Of a DNA stretch of 64,000 nucleotides, positions 12,593 through 25,400 are shown one piece after another; within the stretch, counting starts at the first letter, position 1, and every line of letters starts with the position of its first letter. The notes below the pieces were generated by a model. That model saw nothing but the letters and a program-made list of their open reading frames with translations, had not been told where the DNA came from and searched no databases. The translations under genes and the position numbers were made by a program. This DNA comes from Dasyornis broadbenti (Eukaryota; Chordata; Aves; Passeriformes; Dasyornithidae): NCBI GenBank assembly GCA_013397935.1, contig VZRN01003168.1:124313-188312 (forward strand). The letters are read 5' to 3'.

Positions 12593-12630
12593 CTCTTGGA
12601 TTTGGCTGAACCGCCTTTTCCGATTAATCC
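12593..12630 (-). CDS. ATP5F1C: ATP5F1C alternative exon 9 (adds terminal Asp)
   Basis: This 38-base exon is bounded by an acceptor (taaccag) and a donor (gtaaag). Joined to exon 8 (ending CT) it opens G GAT TAA, giving Leu-Asp-stop. Mammalian ATP5F1C is known to include this exon in the liver-type mRNA, which ends in Asp, and skip it in the heart-type mRNA. The bird sequence keeps the same coding logic. Which tissues use it cannot be read from the sequence. Confidence 0.85.
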
Positions 12631-15600
12631 CTGGTTATGGTATTACGAGAAAAAACAGAACAAGCAGGTTAGGAAGCAACTCATGCAAATTCAGGCAAAA
12701 CTTAGCACGGATTTATGACCACACATGTATTGTGAGGAGCACAATACAGCACCAATATAATATAAAATACATATTCCAGGCAATCTGTAAATACACAGGG
12801 TATGAACACGTGTATTTCCATACAGAGCACAAATATTTAACTGTTATAGTAATACACGTCAGCAACGTGCAGTTACAAATTGTGGCCTAAGCCCACACAT
12901 TTGTAACCTGCAGCACACACCTGCACAAAACCCCAGTCTCAGGGAAACAAGCAAAATATTGAACTTCAAGTAAAATACATATTCCATAACAAGAGATTCT
13001 AGAAATCCCCTTCTTGCAAACCCATCCCTAAACTCGCAGCTTCTAAACACCTGATTTATCCAAAAGCATTTCAGTCACCCCAGCTGCTCTCCCCCACTCA
13101 ACACCAGGCAAAGTAGGAAACATCCAGGTAAAAGGGAGGAGAGATGAAATCCACCAAAGACCAAAAAGGAGGAAAACCCTCGCCTGTCCAGGCAAGGATG
13201 AACGTTGAGGCTGAAGATCTATTTTACCAGCTTTTTAACTTTATCTGGTCAGAAAAAACTGCCAAACTTTGCTCTGGTTAGTAGAACTGCACAAGCTGAA
13301 AAGCTTGGGAGCCATGCCATGGACTTGCATTCCCTTAGGTTTTAGGGCCTACAATCCCAGCCCTCCCCGTTACCCTGGCACACAAGCAGCACATGACTGC
13401 AACAGCTCTGACTGCATGTTCATACAAATACTCACAGAGCAGCAGCACCAGAGATGATCTCAATAAGCTCCTTGGTGATGACGGCTTGACGGGTGCGGTT
13501 GAACGTCAAGGTCAACTTGTCAATCATCTCGGCTGGAAAAAGGTAAGATTGGAATTTAAACACCTAATGAGTGTTCTAATACAGGTAAAGAGAAGCTGTA
13601 TGGACAGAATATCCAAGTGTCTTGTAAACCATTGAGAATGATCAAGAGGCTTAGTGCACCTGACATTTTTTCCCTACAGGTAATATTACCAGTAGACAAT
13701 TCAGAAACTTGAGAATTTGGCTTGAGTCGTCAGTTAAACATCTGCAGAACAGCTGGCAGACTTGTAAATACCAGGTATGACATAGCTTATTGTAATGTAA
13801 CACAAGCACGCGTCATTTGCTTTGAAATTAGATTTCACTGTCAATTAAGTACATTGTTATTTCCTTCAAATTACTCTTGCTGTGGCAAAAGGAGACAGAT
13901 TTTTCTCATTATTTTTTTTCTCAGTTAAACACAGAAGGTATCACCTCTTTCTCTGAAGCTGGTCATCAGAGTCACACCTACAGTTCCAGGCAGCCCAACT
14001 GCACATCATTATCAGCTTCACTCAGTCACCAGTATCCTTCTAAGGAATACTTGTATATTCTCTACTTGTTTCCTGAGAGGTGATATTCTACTGTTTAAGT
14101 TTCCCCTCCTTTAAATTGTGCTGCACTAACTATATTTAGTGAATGAGTATATACAAGTTTATAAAAATTCAGGAAATCCTCAGAGCAGCCACATGAGAGG
14201 AGCACAGAGATTATTTGGCCACTACAAGATTAGTTTAGTATTTTATATTCTTTTTAAATAATCCGTTGTTTCACTTCAAGTCCTAGGCTTGTTTCTTGAC
14301 AGCAATCCCTCTCTCCACGGACTACAGTTCCCATGTTCGGAAGAGAATCCCAGTTAAAAAAACAAGGCTCAAAATGGAATTAAGAGAGAAACCAGCTCAT
14401 ACCATTTTGGAAGCAAACAATTACACAAAGGGAGATCAGCACTTTCCTGCTGAACTACAAGTCCTGAGAAATGCAGGGAGTCACTTACAAGCATTCTTGC
14501 TGGCGTTGTCCATGGCAGTCATCCTGGCGCTCTGCTCGCTGGTGGTGGATTCTTTCAGGGAGTAGTACAGAATGTTTGCTAGCGTGAATTCCTGGTAGTT
14601 TCTCAGCACGTCAGCATCAATATCATCATAGATACTTAGGCTTTCTGCAAAATATGAAAGAGTAGACTTAGAGACACCCAAGATTTACTACTTCCAGCAG
14701 AATACAATGGCATGGAGAAGACTACATGGCTGGGCTGTTTCAATACTTGAGGCAGTGCAGAGGGATTTTCTCCACATATTATGTGTACATTCACAGTTTC
14801 TCTGCTAGTTATAATTTTGTTAAGTAATTTATGTGTTCTAATTCACTTTAACACTAGGAAAGTCAGGTTCTGACCAAAACAAAATACATTATTACCATAT
14901 TATGTTTAACCTTCTCATACAATGCTGCAGAAGCATTCCTGGGGTATTTTTAGTGAGTTGTGAAAAGTCATTCACTACTCAGGTTGTTCATGCTGAAAAT
15001 ATTGGAACTGACAGAGTTTACATATACACAATTCTTGCTTGAGACAGAATTTCAAACCTGAATTAGTACAACCTTTCCTTCTAACCTCCCTGCCCTGCAG
15101 CACCTTGGTAAGTCAGCCTTGGACTGATCTTGGCCAAGATAAAACCCTCTGTCAAACTTATAATACAAGCACTATAATATGTTTTAATTCCGTGTTCCCA
15201 TGTTCAAAGTACTATTCCTGTGATTTATCACTGCATGTAACTGGTGGTTTCTAGCTCCCTACTTACCAGAACCAGCCACAGTTTCAAAGGAGAAGATTGG
15301 TTTTTCGTCGGTCTTGTAGGAGATGACAGACCTGTACACAAAAGAGCAAAACAGCCTCTTCAGTTCAACTCTAAACTGAATGCTTAAAATCAAATTAGAA
15401 TAGACAACTTCTGGCCTTCTAAGGCCACAAAGTTCTCTGATAATCCTGATGAAAAGATGTTGGATACCACGTGGATATAATGATGTGCTAACTGTAAATA
15501 TAACAGCATTCACCATACACGAGTCGAAGGGAATTCCAATCACAACTACTAGAAAAAACAACCCAAAAGTTCTTCACACATAGCAAAATCAAGAAGGGAA

Positions 15601-18600
15601 CATTCCAAGTCACAGTCAGTTTTCATATCATTTCATCGCTCAATGTGCTCTTTGAAGCATTCTGTCAAGTATTTTTCCAGTGAAGTTTCAGACGAACCTT
15701 ACCTGAACCGATTGTAGATGACAGAGCCTTCATCAAATTCATACCCAGAGTTTAACAGCTCTAAAGCAATGACTGAAGCATCGCCAAAGCTCGGAGGTCT
15801 CCGTCCCACCTCTTTGAATGTCAGCAGAAAATAGTTGCCGTGTGTCCTACAGCAACAACAAACCTGTGTTAGAACCAAGTGGATGCTCTAAAGTACAACA
15901 GTGAGGCAGGAAGACTGAGATGATCAAAACCATTTTTAGGGTATTTGGACAATTTTTTTTTTTTTTTACAGGAACTTGAATTTAGCACAGTTCCCTTAAA
16001 TACAATTTCCTGCCAATGCCACACAATCTTCTAAGCAGCCTTGAAATTTCTATCACAGAAAACAAACAAAACTCCAAACTAAATTATTTTGGGGTGTGAG
16101 TTTTGGGCTCCATCCTTTTTACCTTTGAAGCAGACCTCTGATCTTGTCACCTACTCCAACCACCATAACCTCTTTCCCTGCATTTGAGAGGTTGGTAATC
16201 TCATTCTTCAAGGTTTTAGCAATGGATGTATGGATAGCACCACACAGGCCTCGGTCCGAGGACACACCAATAAGGAGGTGCTTCTTCTTGTCCTCAGGTG
16301 CCTTTATTTCTGCTTTCTCATAGAGAGCTGAAAACAAAAAAAAAAAGATGGTTAAGTCTTACAAGGGTGCCAAAAAGCAAGGAAATCGTAAAAAATTCCT
16401 CTGAATTATTCTAACTAAAACCAATTCCAAAGGAGCTTCAGATCTCAGCCAGATTAAATTTATCTCCCTCACAATTGTTCCAAGTTTGCACACAATCAGA
16501 CCAGATGTGAGCAAGAAACAATTCAAAGCCAGCCACAGCTCTGACCAGATGTCACTCAGTGAAGTTCACTGTGCCAATTCTTTTGGAAATAGACTACTGG
16601 AAAGTCAAAAAGCTTCAGCATTTTATCACCACCATGAAAACCTCCTCTTCTACTCCCACACCACAGAGTGCAAGAGCTTTCTCTCACACAGAGCTCCTGT
16701 TCCATAGACCCTTGCAGGCTTCAGCTCCCTCTCAGCTCTTGCATATTTGGCTGCAGAAACCATCTTCATGGACTTGGTGATCTTCTGAATATTCTTGATG
16801 GACTTCAAACGCCTGGTGACTGCAAGGTTAAGAGTTGAAGGTCACAGACTGTACTGGGCATAATGACTCAAACCCAAACAACAAAATGCCAACACGAGCC
16901 ATCCAAAAATATTTTGCCTTGCTCCTCAAAGAACAAGAAATAAATAAACAGCACACAAAGAACCTTATAAAAGACTTCAGTATTTACTGTAAGAGTAAGA
17001 ATGTGGCTAACACAAATTCATCTTTACAACAGAGATATTCTTCCCACAGACTTTACATTTGTTTAGTATTTATCCCAACATGAAGTCTATTTACTATTCT
17101 CTTTGCTTCCACATCTATCTGTTTCATAAATATATCATCTGAGGTATAATGCCATCTTTCACAGGTGACAAGAAGAAAGAAACAAACAAAAAAGTCCCCA
17201 TAGTATGACGACACAGAATAAATTTCCTCCTCTGTTTAGACTGTGGTAAATTGAGATTTATAAAAACACTAATGGAAAAAGAAACCAAAACAGGTAACTA
17301 TAGACAAGTACAATTCCAAGCCAATATCCCTATAAAAGAACTATGAGGAATGTTTAAGGAAGCATTATCAAACTAAAACCATTCAGCCAACCCTTTTTCT
17401 CCCCAAATGCTGCATGAAAGCACAAGGAAATAAACACAACAGAAACTAAGTTGATTCTTAGAGGTGAGCAAAAATCTGGTTTAGCACATATGATAACGTT
17501 ATTTTTAAAATATATTTGAGTAAAACTATAAAATGACACCTAAATTAGTGCCAAAACCACTTCAAGCAATTCCTTTTCTGAAGGACACTTGTTTAATGTA
17601 ATTAGGACTGGAAGCTATATGTAATTGTTATTTATCACAATCATTTTACCCAACAGACGCTAAGCAGAATTATACTTAAACATATGGTTTTCCTGCAGCA
17701 TTTTTCCTCTCTCAAAAGCAAACAAAACCTTTACTTACTGTCTTTTAGCGTTGCCATATTCCTGACTTGGCCCCTGAAAAGGAATGCAGGAGAAATTAGG
17801 ATAATTCACTTACTCTCCAGCAAACTAACATCTGCCAAGGGCAAGGCCCTTCCAGAATAATGAAAATTCAAAATTTGCTCTTCTTTAAAAAGCATCTGTG
17901 GTGGAGACAAGCCACTTTGACCTGAGGCTTGTATGCACACCTTCATCCTTCCTTCATCTATATAATTTTACAGAATCAATTAGGTTCAAAAAGACTTCTG
18001 AGATCATCAAGTCCAATCTATGACAGAACAGCACCTTATCAACTAAACTATGGCACTGAGTGCCACATCCAGTCTTTCTTTAGACACCTCCAAGGACAGT
18101 GACTCCACCACCTCCCTGAGCAGCCTATTCCAATGCCTAATCACTCTTTCTGTGAAGAAATTGCTGCTCATGTCCAACCTAAACCTATGTCCTCTCATCC
18201 TATCACTGGTTGCCTGGCACAAGAGGCCAACTCCCACCTGACTGCACTTTCCTGTCAGCGAGCTGTAGAGTGATAAGGTCACCCCCGAGCCTCCTTTTCT
18301 CCAGGCTGAGCTCCTCCAGCTCTCTCAGCCGCTCTTCGGAGGACTTATGCTCCAGACCCTTCCCCAGTTCCATTGCCCTTCTCTGGACTCGCTCTAGACC
18401 CTCAATGTCCCTCCTGAATTGAGGCGCCCCGAACACGACACAAGACTCGACACGGTGCCTCAGCAGTGCCGAGTACAGGGGGAGGTTTAATGCATTATCC
18501 ACCGCCTTGGATAGTGGCACGACACAAACGAGGGCATCAGGACAAATTACCAATAAAAACATCATCATAATAATAAAAAACTTAATATATTGCAATTAGT

Positions 18601-19014
18601 TTCTAAAAACTATTAAAACGAAGCAGGGGAGGCCGCACCATTTCCTGTCCAAAGCAAGGTCTCCTGCGATGTACAAACCTGTCCTTTAACCCTTGCCTGT
18701 CCCAATCACCCACCCCGGCCGATAGCTCCCACCCACGGCGGACGAACTCTCCGTTCCTGCAGGTCCCTGCTGCCCTCATTTCCCGGTGCCCGCTCCGCCA
18801 CCCACCCCAGAGCACACAGCCTCTCACAAGCCACCCGGGGCTGCGACCCCGCCGTCCCCAGGCCCCGCATGGCCGAAGGAAGCCATGCCCCCTTCATCCC
18901 GCAGAGCCACCCCAGCCATCAGGACGTGTCCCCCCGTCCCCACAGCGCCCGTCCCAGCCCGTGCCGGTACCATTGCGGCTGGATCAGCGCGACCGCGGCG
19001 CCCCGGGCGAACAT
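12624..19014 (-). CDS. ATP5F1C: ATP synthase F1 gamma subunit, mitochondrial
   Basis: This is the gamma subunit, the rotating central shaft that couples proton flow through Fo to ATP formation in F1 in the mitochondrial matrix. Coding exons are 18971-19014, 17739-17773, 16688-16819, 16123-16327, 15703-15846, 15267-15331, 14489-14644, 13436-13532 and 12624-12630; all join in frame to 294 aa (293 if exon 9 is skipped), against about 298 in human. The N-terminus MFARGAAVALIQPQWGQVRN is a basic presequence, and the mature chain should begin near ATLKDITRRLKSIKNI. The N-terminal coiled-coil helix (KITKSMKMVSAAKYARAERE), the globular core (KHLLIGVSSDRGLCGAIH) and the C-terminal helix (TRQAVITKELIEIISGAAAL) are all present and unbroken. 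The start codon has a perfect Kozak context (GCCGCCATG). Transcription starts from the promoter shared with KIN. Confidence 0.97.
17970..18540 (-). mobile_element. CR1 LINE fragment with ORF2 C-terminal remnant
   Basis: In antisense the stretch carries reverse-complement CR1. On the minus strand a long frame reads LERVQRRAMELGKGLEHKSS and SLEKRRLGGDLITLQ, the C-terminal end of the CR1 ORF2 polyprotein downstream of the reverse transcriptase, with FFTERVIRHWNRLLREVVES in another frame. It is a dead, frame-shifted copy in ATP5F1C intron 1, about 430 bp from exon 1. Confidence 0.92.
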
Positions 19015-19400
19015 GGCGGCGCCTCCACCACAGCCCCGCTGAAGGTCAGCGCGCCCGCACCGCGCCTGCGCCGCCCCGCCAGGATCCGCTTCCAGGGCGC
19101 CGCCGCCATTTCCGGAGGGGGCGGGATCGGAACCGGGACAGGGACCGGGTCGGGGGGATCGGAAGGGACTGGCGTCATGGGGAAGTCGGATTTCCTCAGC
19201 CCCAAGGCGATCGCCAACCGCATCAAGTCCAAGGGGCTGCAGAAGCTGCGCTGGTACTGCCAGATGTGCCAGAAGCAGTGCCGCGACGAGGTAACTAGGG
19301 GTGCGCTGGGGGGAGTCCCCGGTGCTTCGAGCGGCTCCGGTCTCCGTCTAAGGAACCTTGTCCCGCTGAGGGGGGGCGGTTCTCCTGGGGTTATACAGAG
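18700..19400. promoter_or_regulatory. Bidirectional CpG-island promoter of ATP5F1C and KIN
   Basis: The two start codons (19014 on - and 19177 on +) are 162 bp apart in a CpG-dense, TATA-less stretch. A combined element at 19102-19115 reads GCCGCCATTTCCGGA; on the other strand this is an ETS/GABP-like CCGGAAAT fused to a YY1 core ATGGCGGC. A second YY1 match, AACATGGCGGC (19010-19020), overlaps the ATP5F1C start codon. A third ETS core CGGAAG lies at 19160-19165. ETS (NRF-2/GABP) and YY1 sites are usual in divergent and mitochondrial-gene promoters. Confidence 0.8.
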
Positions 19401-22400
19401 GAGTCAGGTGCCCTTGGTTGGAGTCCTCGAGTCCTTGTGGCAGCTCCGGTCTCATGGAATCACAGAATGGTTTGGACTGGGAGGACCATAAAGATCACGC
19501 ACTTCCAATCACCTGCCATGGGCATGGACACCTTCTACTGTCCCAGGTTGTTCCAAGCTCCATCCAGCGCGGCCTTGAACACTTCCAGTGATGGGGCAGC
19601 TACAACTTTTCTGGGCAACTTGTGCCAGGGCCTGACTACCCTCACTGGGAAGGATTTCTTGCCGGTATCTAATCTAACCCTGTCCTGTGTCAGTTTAAAG
19701 CCATTGTCCCTTGTCATATGGATCTCTCTTGTAAATGTCCCCAGTGCTTGAGGGGAACATTACGGGGGCTGCAATCGCCCTTGTCCTGATCCTCTTATGG
19801 AGGCTGCAGTTCTCTCAGAGAATATGGGAGTCTCATATCCTAAGCACGGATTCCCCAGTCGCCTTGTGTGGGGTACTGGGGTGGCTCAGGTTCCCTTTGG
19901 GAACACCACCTGTAGCTTTGTGGGGACTCTGATCCCATCTGTGGGGTGTGACCCTTCTAGGAGCATCCTGGCCTCCCTTTCCAGGAGTATGGGGAGCCCT
20001 GATGCTCTTTAGCATCTTACCCTGATGTTCTTTAGCAGGGTCCCTGATCCCTCTTGTATGGAACATGGGCCCCTTAGGGACAGATTGATGGGTCATGGAG
20101 TGTTCCCAGTTGCTGGGGGTGGAGTGATGCTTTTGCGATATCCAGTCCCCCACAGGAGAAATCCTCATCCACTTTGGAGAAAGCATGTTGGCCCTGATGC
20201 ATCTTTGAGGATGTTACTTTAGTTTTCTCTTCTCCAAGTATAACCTATTTGATGTGCTGTAGAGAAATACTCTCACACAAGTGCTTGGATGGGTCCTACG
20301 TAGACCTGGGCAGTGCCACATCTGTCCTGTTCCACAGGGAACGAAGAAGGCTGCCAGAATGTCCCACCTCATGACCCTTCTCACACTTGTCTGCAGGTTC
20401 TAGGCCTTGGAGGAGTTTTGATTTTGGCTTGCCTGATCAGGAGCAATCAGCCCATACTACCCTGAGTTATGGTGTTTTCTGTGGAGCCTCCAAGAAATTT
20501 AACTCATAAACCAGTATTTTTTATACTTTCTTCAGCTGTGAGTGTTGCAAATTGAGACAAAGACAAACAAAGTATTTATTTTTGCTTTATAGAATGGCTT
20601 CAAGTGTCATTGCATGTCTGAGTCCCACCAGAGGCAGTTGCTGCTGGCTTCTGAAAATCCTCAGCAATTCATGGATTACTTCTCTGAGTAAGTTTTCTGT
20701 ATATTCTTACCCAGATCTTCATTCCTGTATCAGGTCTGCGCCCTTAAGGCCCAGTAATGTTCCATTGAAGACGCCTTATTGTGATACATTTTGGTGTCAG
20801 CTCTATTTTTAGTAATGATTTGAAAATCTAGGCAATGCCACATTTAGACTTTAGGTAAGGGTTTCAGGGAGCCATGATTTTAGTCAAATTTGGCGGTTTT
20901 GTCTCATGTCTGAATCCCGTTTAAAGTTGCTCTCTGTTACAAGTATGTCACTTTTCTGCCGCAGCTGAGTGACTGCCACACACGTGAGCTAAAAGGCATA
21001 ACAGAGAGAATGAGTCAGGGGAGGGACCGACATCCCCCAGATTCTCCCAGGCCTTTGTCCAGCTGACCTACATGACAGCTGGGATGACTGGAGCTGTCCT
21101 CAGCACAAGTCTGAAGTGAGGCTTTATGCTCCAGCCCTGGCATTAGCAGGGAGATGAGTGATCCATCTGCCCCATCCACCCCCTCTGCCCTTTGTCCTGC
21201 CCTGTGCTCTGTGTCAGTCAGGCTGGAAAGACACCTGGTAACAAAACACCAGCAATTAGTGGGAAGTGTTGGGATTCCTTCACTCCATTTTATCCCTTTG
21301 AGCGGCTGTTACCCTATTGGAGATTTAATGTGTGTGCATGTACCATATTGTGTTTCATACTGTAGTTAATGCTGCTCTATTGAAAAAGGAAAATGTATCT
21401 GAATGTCATCATGCTCAGCTCAAAAGAATAATCAGGTTTATACTGCAGATGCTTAATTGTTAATGACAATAGAAAATTGCTTCCTAGGTGTTAAAGTTTT
21501 ACTAAAATTCTTTTTTTTTATTCCCTAAGGGAATTCCGAAATGATTTCCTGGAATTGCTCAGGAGACGATTTGGTAAATATTTTGCTGTATCTTTGTTTG
21601 GTTTTAATGTCTTTTATTGGTTCAGTGCAAGACAATTATTTTTTAATTTTAATAATAATAATAACAACAATATCAATAATAATTCTGTATTCTGTATTTT
21701 AGGAACAAAGAGAGTTCACAATAATATTGTGTACAATGAATACATCAGCCATCGAGAACACATCCACATGAATGCCACACAGTGGGAGACACTGACTGAT
21801 TTTACAAAATGGCTGGGGAGAGAAGGTGAGTGTGGCTGCTCATGTTTGGGAAATCTTAAAATTACTGGGTAATTGAGTTCATGATAATTGATCAGTAAAT
21901 ATTTATGTCACTTCTTTTTACTTTTTCTTCCCCTCCCCTCCTGTATATACATTAGAAGATGTCCAAACATATTTTTGTGTTGACCATTAGGAATTTGCTT
22001 ATGAAAAATGTCAGAAGTCTGAGATAAGTACATCAGTCATGAGCCTTTCCTTGTTTCCTCTGCTAGTCTGTATTTACTGGATGCATTGATAAATTCTAAA
22101 TCAATTTCTAACAGTTGCCATTTGAAAATTAAAAACTAGGACATCCCTTAAGACTACAGAATCTTTCCACGTCTGAGGTGACAAGAAGCAAGCAGCCAAT
22201 TTCATTCCTGGCCTAGTGGAAGGGTTAAAGCTGGAGATCTCCAAGTCTATGTTCAGTGGGAGGAAGAGAGATTAAATGGCACTATGTAGTGACAGAAAGT
22301 TTACTTTGGCTCTGGGTGCCCCTGTTCTGCAGGATACATCCAGCAGTTATACAGAGTTTGGAAAATCTCTCTAGCCAGAGTCAATAACAATAGCACAGCC

Positions 22401-25400
22401 CTGAAGTACTTCCTGTAGTATGATGCTGTGAGTGTGTATCATTTATACATGTTAGATTTCTCTCTTCTTTCTTGTTAAAATAGTGGGAAGGAAACATTTT
22501 CTTCAATAAGGAAAGTATTGTAAAACACTTGATCTACTTCATGACGTACTTTGGCCTATGTCCAAAGAGATCTGGCTAGCTGAGGGCAGAAACACACGGT
22601 ACAGATAATGCAAAGTCAATGTCAGCAACCCAGTAAAGGGGTATGTTGTCTCTGGTAAAATACCTGCATTGTTACAGTGAACATGGACTGAAAATTATGT
22701 TGATATTGTTAGTATTAATCTCACTTTGTCTTGCCTTGACTTCATAGGTCTTTGCAAGGTCGATGAGACTCCAAAGGGCTGGTACATTCAGTACATCGAC
22801 AGGGACCCAGAGACCATTCGCAGGCAGCAAGAGCAAGAGAGGAAGAAGAAACAGGACCTCGATGATGAAGAAAAAACTGCTAAATTCATTGAACAACAAG
22901 TTAGAAGAGGTTTGGAGGGGAAAGAACTGGTGAGGAAAATTGCACTGTGTGTGAACTTCCAGCTCAAAGCTCCTCGTGGTTAGGTCAAGGAGGAATTTGA
23001 TGCTGCTGGAGTCCTTGCACTGGTGTTTTCTTTGCTTCCTAACTTAGAGTTCTGTTGTACCCAGCTTGCAGTAGTACTAAGGAAGTAAAAATTACTGCTC
23101 TTCAAGTGATTAGTGATTTAAAAATCACCCTTGAATTTAGGAAGGGAGAGTAAACAATTCAGTAACCAGCACGACGTGTCTTCATTTCTGGTATTTCACA
23201 ACTGCTGGGGCTGCAGATAACAAGTGCCTTGTACACTGGGGAGGCTGAGATAAATAACATGGGGAATCTGACATAATCAAATCCACGTAGTGCAAAGTTC
23301 TATTTCGATGGTGCTGGTGTGGTTATTTGGGATATGTTTACTTGGCATCATTCCATGACCCCCATACACATTGTTGCCTTGGGCTGGAACCTCCCATTTG
23401 ATCCTGGGTATTGATAGGTACATTTAAATGCTGTTGTAACAACTATCTGTTTCTTAATTTAAAACTAATTGAATTTTAAATGGTCTGAGCCTTTGGTGCT
23501 AAAAAATTGGAAAGATACCAGAATTTCTTTCTTTGCGTTATCAGTCTGTCCAGAAACCAGTCAGATCATGGTTCACATAGAGAAAACTGCTGCAGCAAGG
23601 CCACTTTCCTTTTATGCTGGAATTAAGAAAGTTTAGGCAGCATCTCTATACGGAGCGTTAATTGGAGAATTTTGTACAGGATTCTGTAATAAAACGATGT
23701 TTTCAATTTTAGTCTTTCACAAATCGAGCCAGGTTGAATATTACACTTACTGGTGATAATCTCACAATAGTCTGTAAAACTGAGCTAATCAATGATCACC
23801 AAAAAATGATATCTTGACTCAGTTTTCTGTTTTATTCTTTAAATGTACTTTTTGGGGTTTTTTTGGCAGGAAATGCCAGTCTATACTGAACTGAACAGAG
23901 AAAACGAGGAAGAAAAAGGTAACCAGATTTTGATGGATGTAATTTTCTAGAACCTACTGAAGAGGATTTTGTGATTCAAATGAAATGAGCATTGAAGCCT
24001 GCTTGGTGTTTCATAAAGGGCTTTGAGATCAGTTATAAACAGCACTGGAATATGGAAATGCAGAGTATTGGAAATGCAGAGTATTCTGTATTACAAAGTT
24101 TAATTTATTTTAAAAGTTAAACCAAAACATAGATTAGTAAATATTTTCAAATTCATGATTTTTTCTGTTTGCAGATTTTAAAAATTGTTACTATCCTTCA
24201 ATGCAGTTATTTTTAAAGATAGAAATAGAGTAATATCTTTTTATTTTTTAGTTACATTTAATTTAAACAAAGGAGCAAGTACTTCAGTCGCAGCATCTTC
24301 TAAAACAAGGTGAGAAAAGAATTTAAGGCCAACCCTTACTGTTACAAAGCACTTCCATGACAATGATACTTGTATGAGCAGGAAGATGTGTCTTGTTCTG
24401 AAATGTTTGGAGTCTAATCTCTCACCCTCTCTTGTTATTCAGAAGGGGCTACTAGGTGTCTTTATGGTTCCTTTTGTATTTAAAATGGATGAGTGAGTGT
24501 ATCTTAAATGTGTGCTGTGAGGACCCTTCTTGAATTCACTATGGTTCATGGAAGATGCCCATAAAGTTACGGGTTCCTCCACAGAGGGTGGAAAAGGGAT
24601 CCAGCCAAAGCATTTGAAATGATGCCATCTAGTCCCAGCTACATTCTACGGATGGATGTTCGTGACTTGTTAATTTTGGTTCCTAAAAGGTTTGATTGCC
24701 TTGTCTAATTGGAGACAATACTTTCTCTGGTCATCGTTTAAGCAGCTAAATCCACCTGAAATAAATCTTTCTAGAGCTCTGGAATTTAATTGTTATCATG
24801 TAACCACAAGCAATCCAGGACAAAAGGGATCAATAATGCAAACCATACTGACTTACAGCAGGCTATGGAACTGTGTGATGAGCAGTACATCTTCTCGTGT
24901 GAGGCAATACTGTAATTGAATGTATTGCAGGTAAAAAGAAAGCTTTTCCCTCATCACACTCAGCTCTTAGATAAGGTATCTGATAGGATATATGCCAGGC
25001 AGAAAATGAGACAGTAAAGCAGGTCTTTGCAATAATAGATGCAGATTTCAGGCTTTGAGGAAAACTTGTAAATTATCCCTAAGCATCGAGTTGTGCTTAA
25101 GATAAATCTGAAACTTAATTCAGGCACTCACTTGAATGGTTTCAGTGAGGAATACATCAGGTACTTGCTCAATTTGGCCAAATGTGAAATCCTATCACGT
25201 AGTCAGTCAAATTTCTTCACCGCATATGAGAGATACTTGTCTGTGAACTTTGTAATGGTAGTGTAGAAGCAAAATTAGGACAAGCACTTCATGGAAAAGT
25301 AACTGGACAGTGGTTTATCTATCTCTGGTGATAGAGGCATCACTTCAGAGTCACGTATGGAAGCTGCTTCCCTGTGTCAGTGCCCAAGTGTGTCCTGCAG

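Larger units (their letters stand above)
12049..18970 (-). other. ATP5F1C introns
   Basis: The introns hold no other gene that I can support. They contain a T-run at about 15953-15968 and a CR1 copy in intron 1 (17.97-18.54 kb). A 15-base phrase (AAAATACATATTCCA) occurs twice, near 12764 and 12971. Intron 8, just 3' of exon 8, begins GTGAGT, so reading through from CT also gives CTG TGA. Confidence 0.7.

Noticed and set aside
18203..18595. 130-codon minus-strand frame with LERVQRRAMELGKGLEHKSS
   Set aside because: It is the C-terminal remnant of CR1 ORF2, not a host gene.
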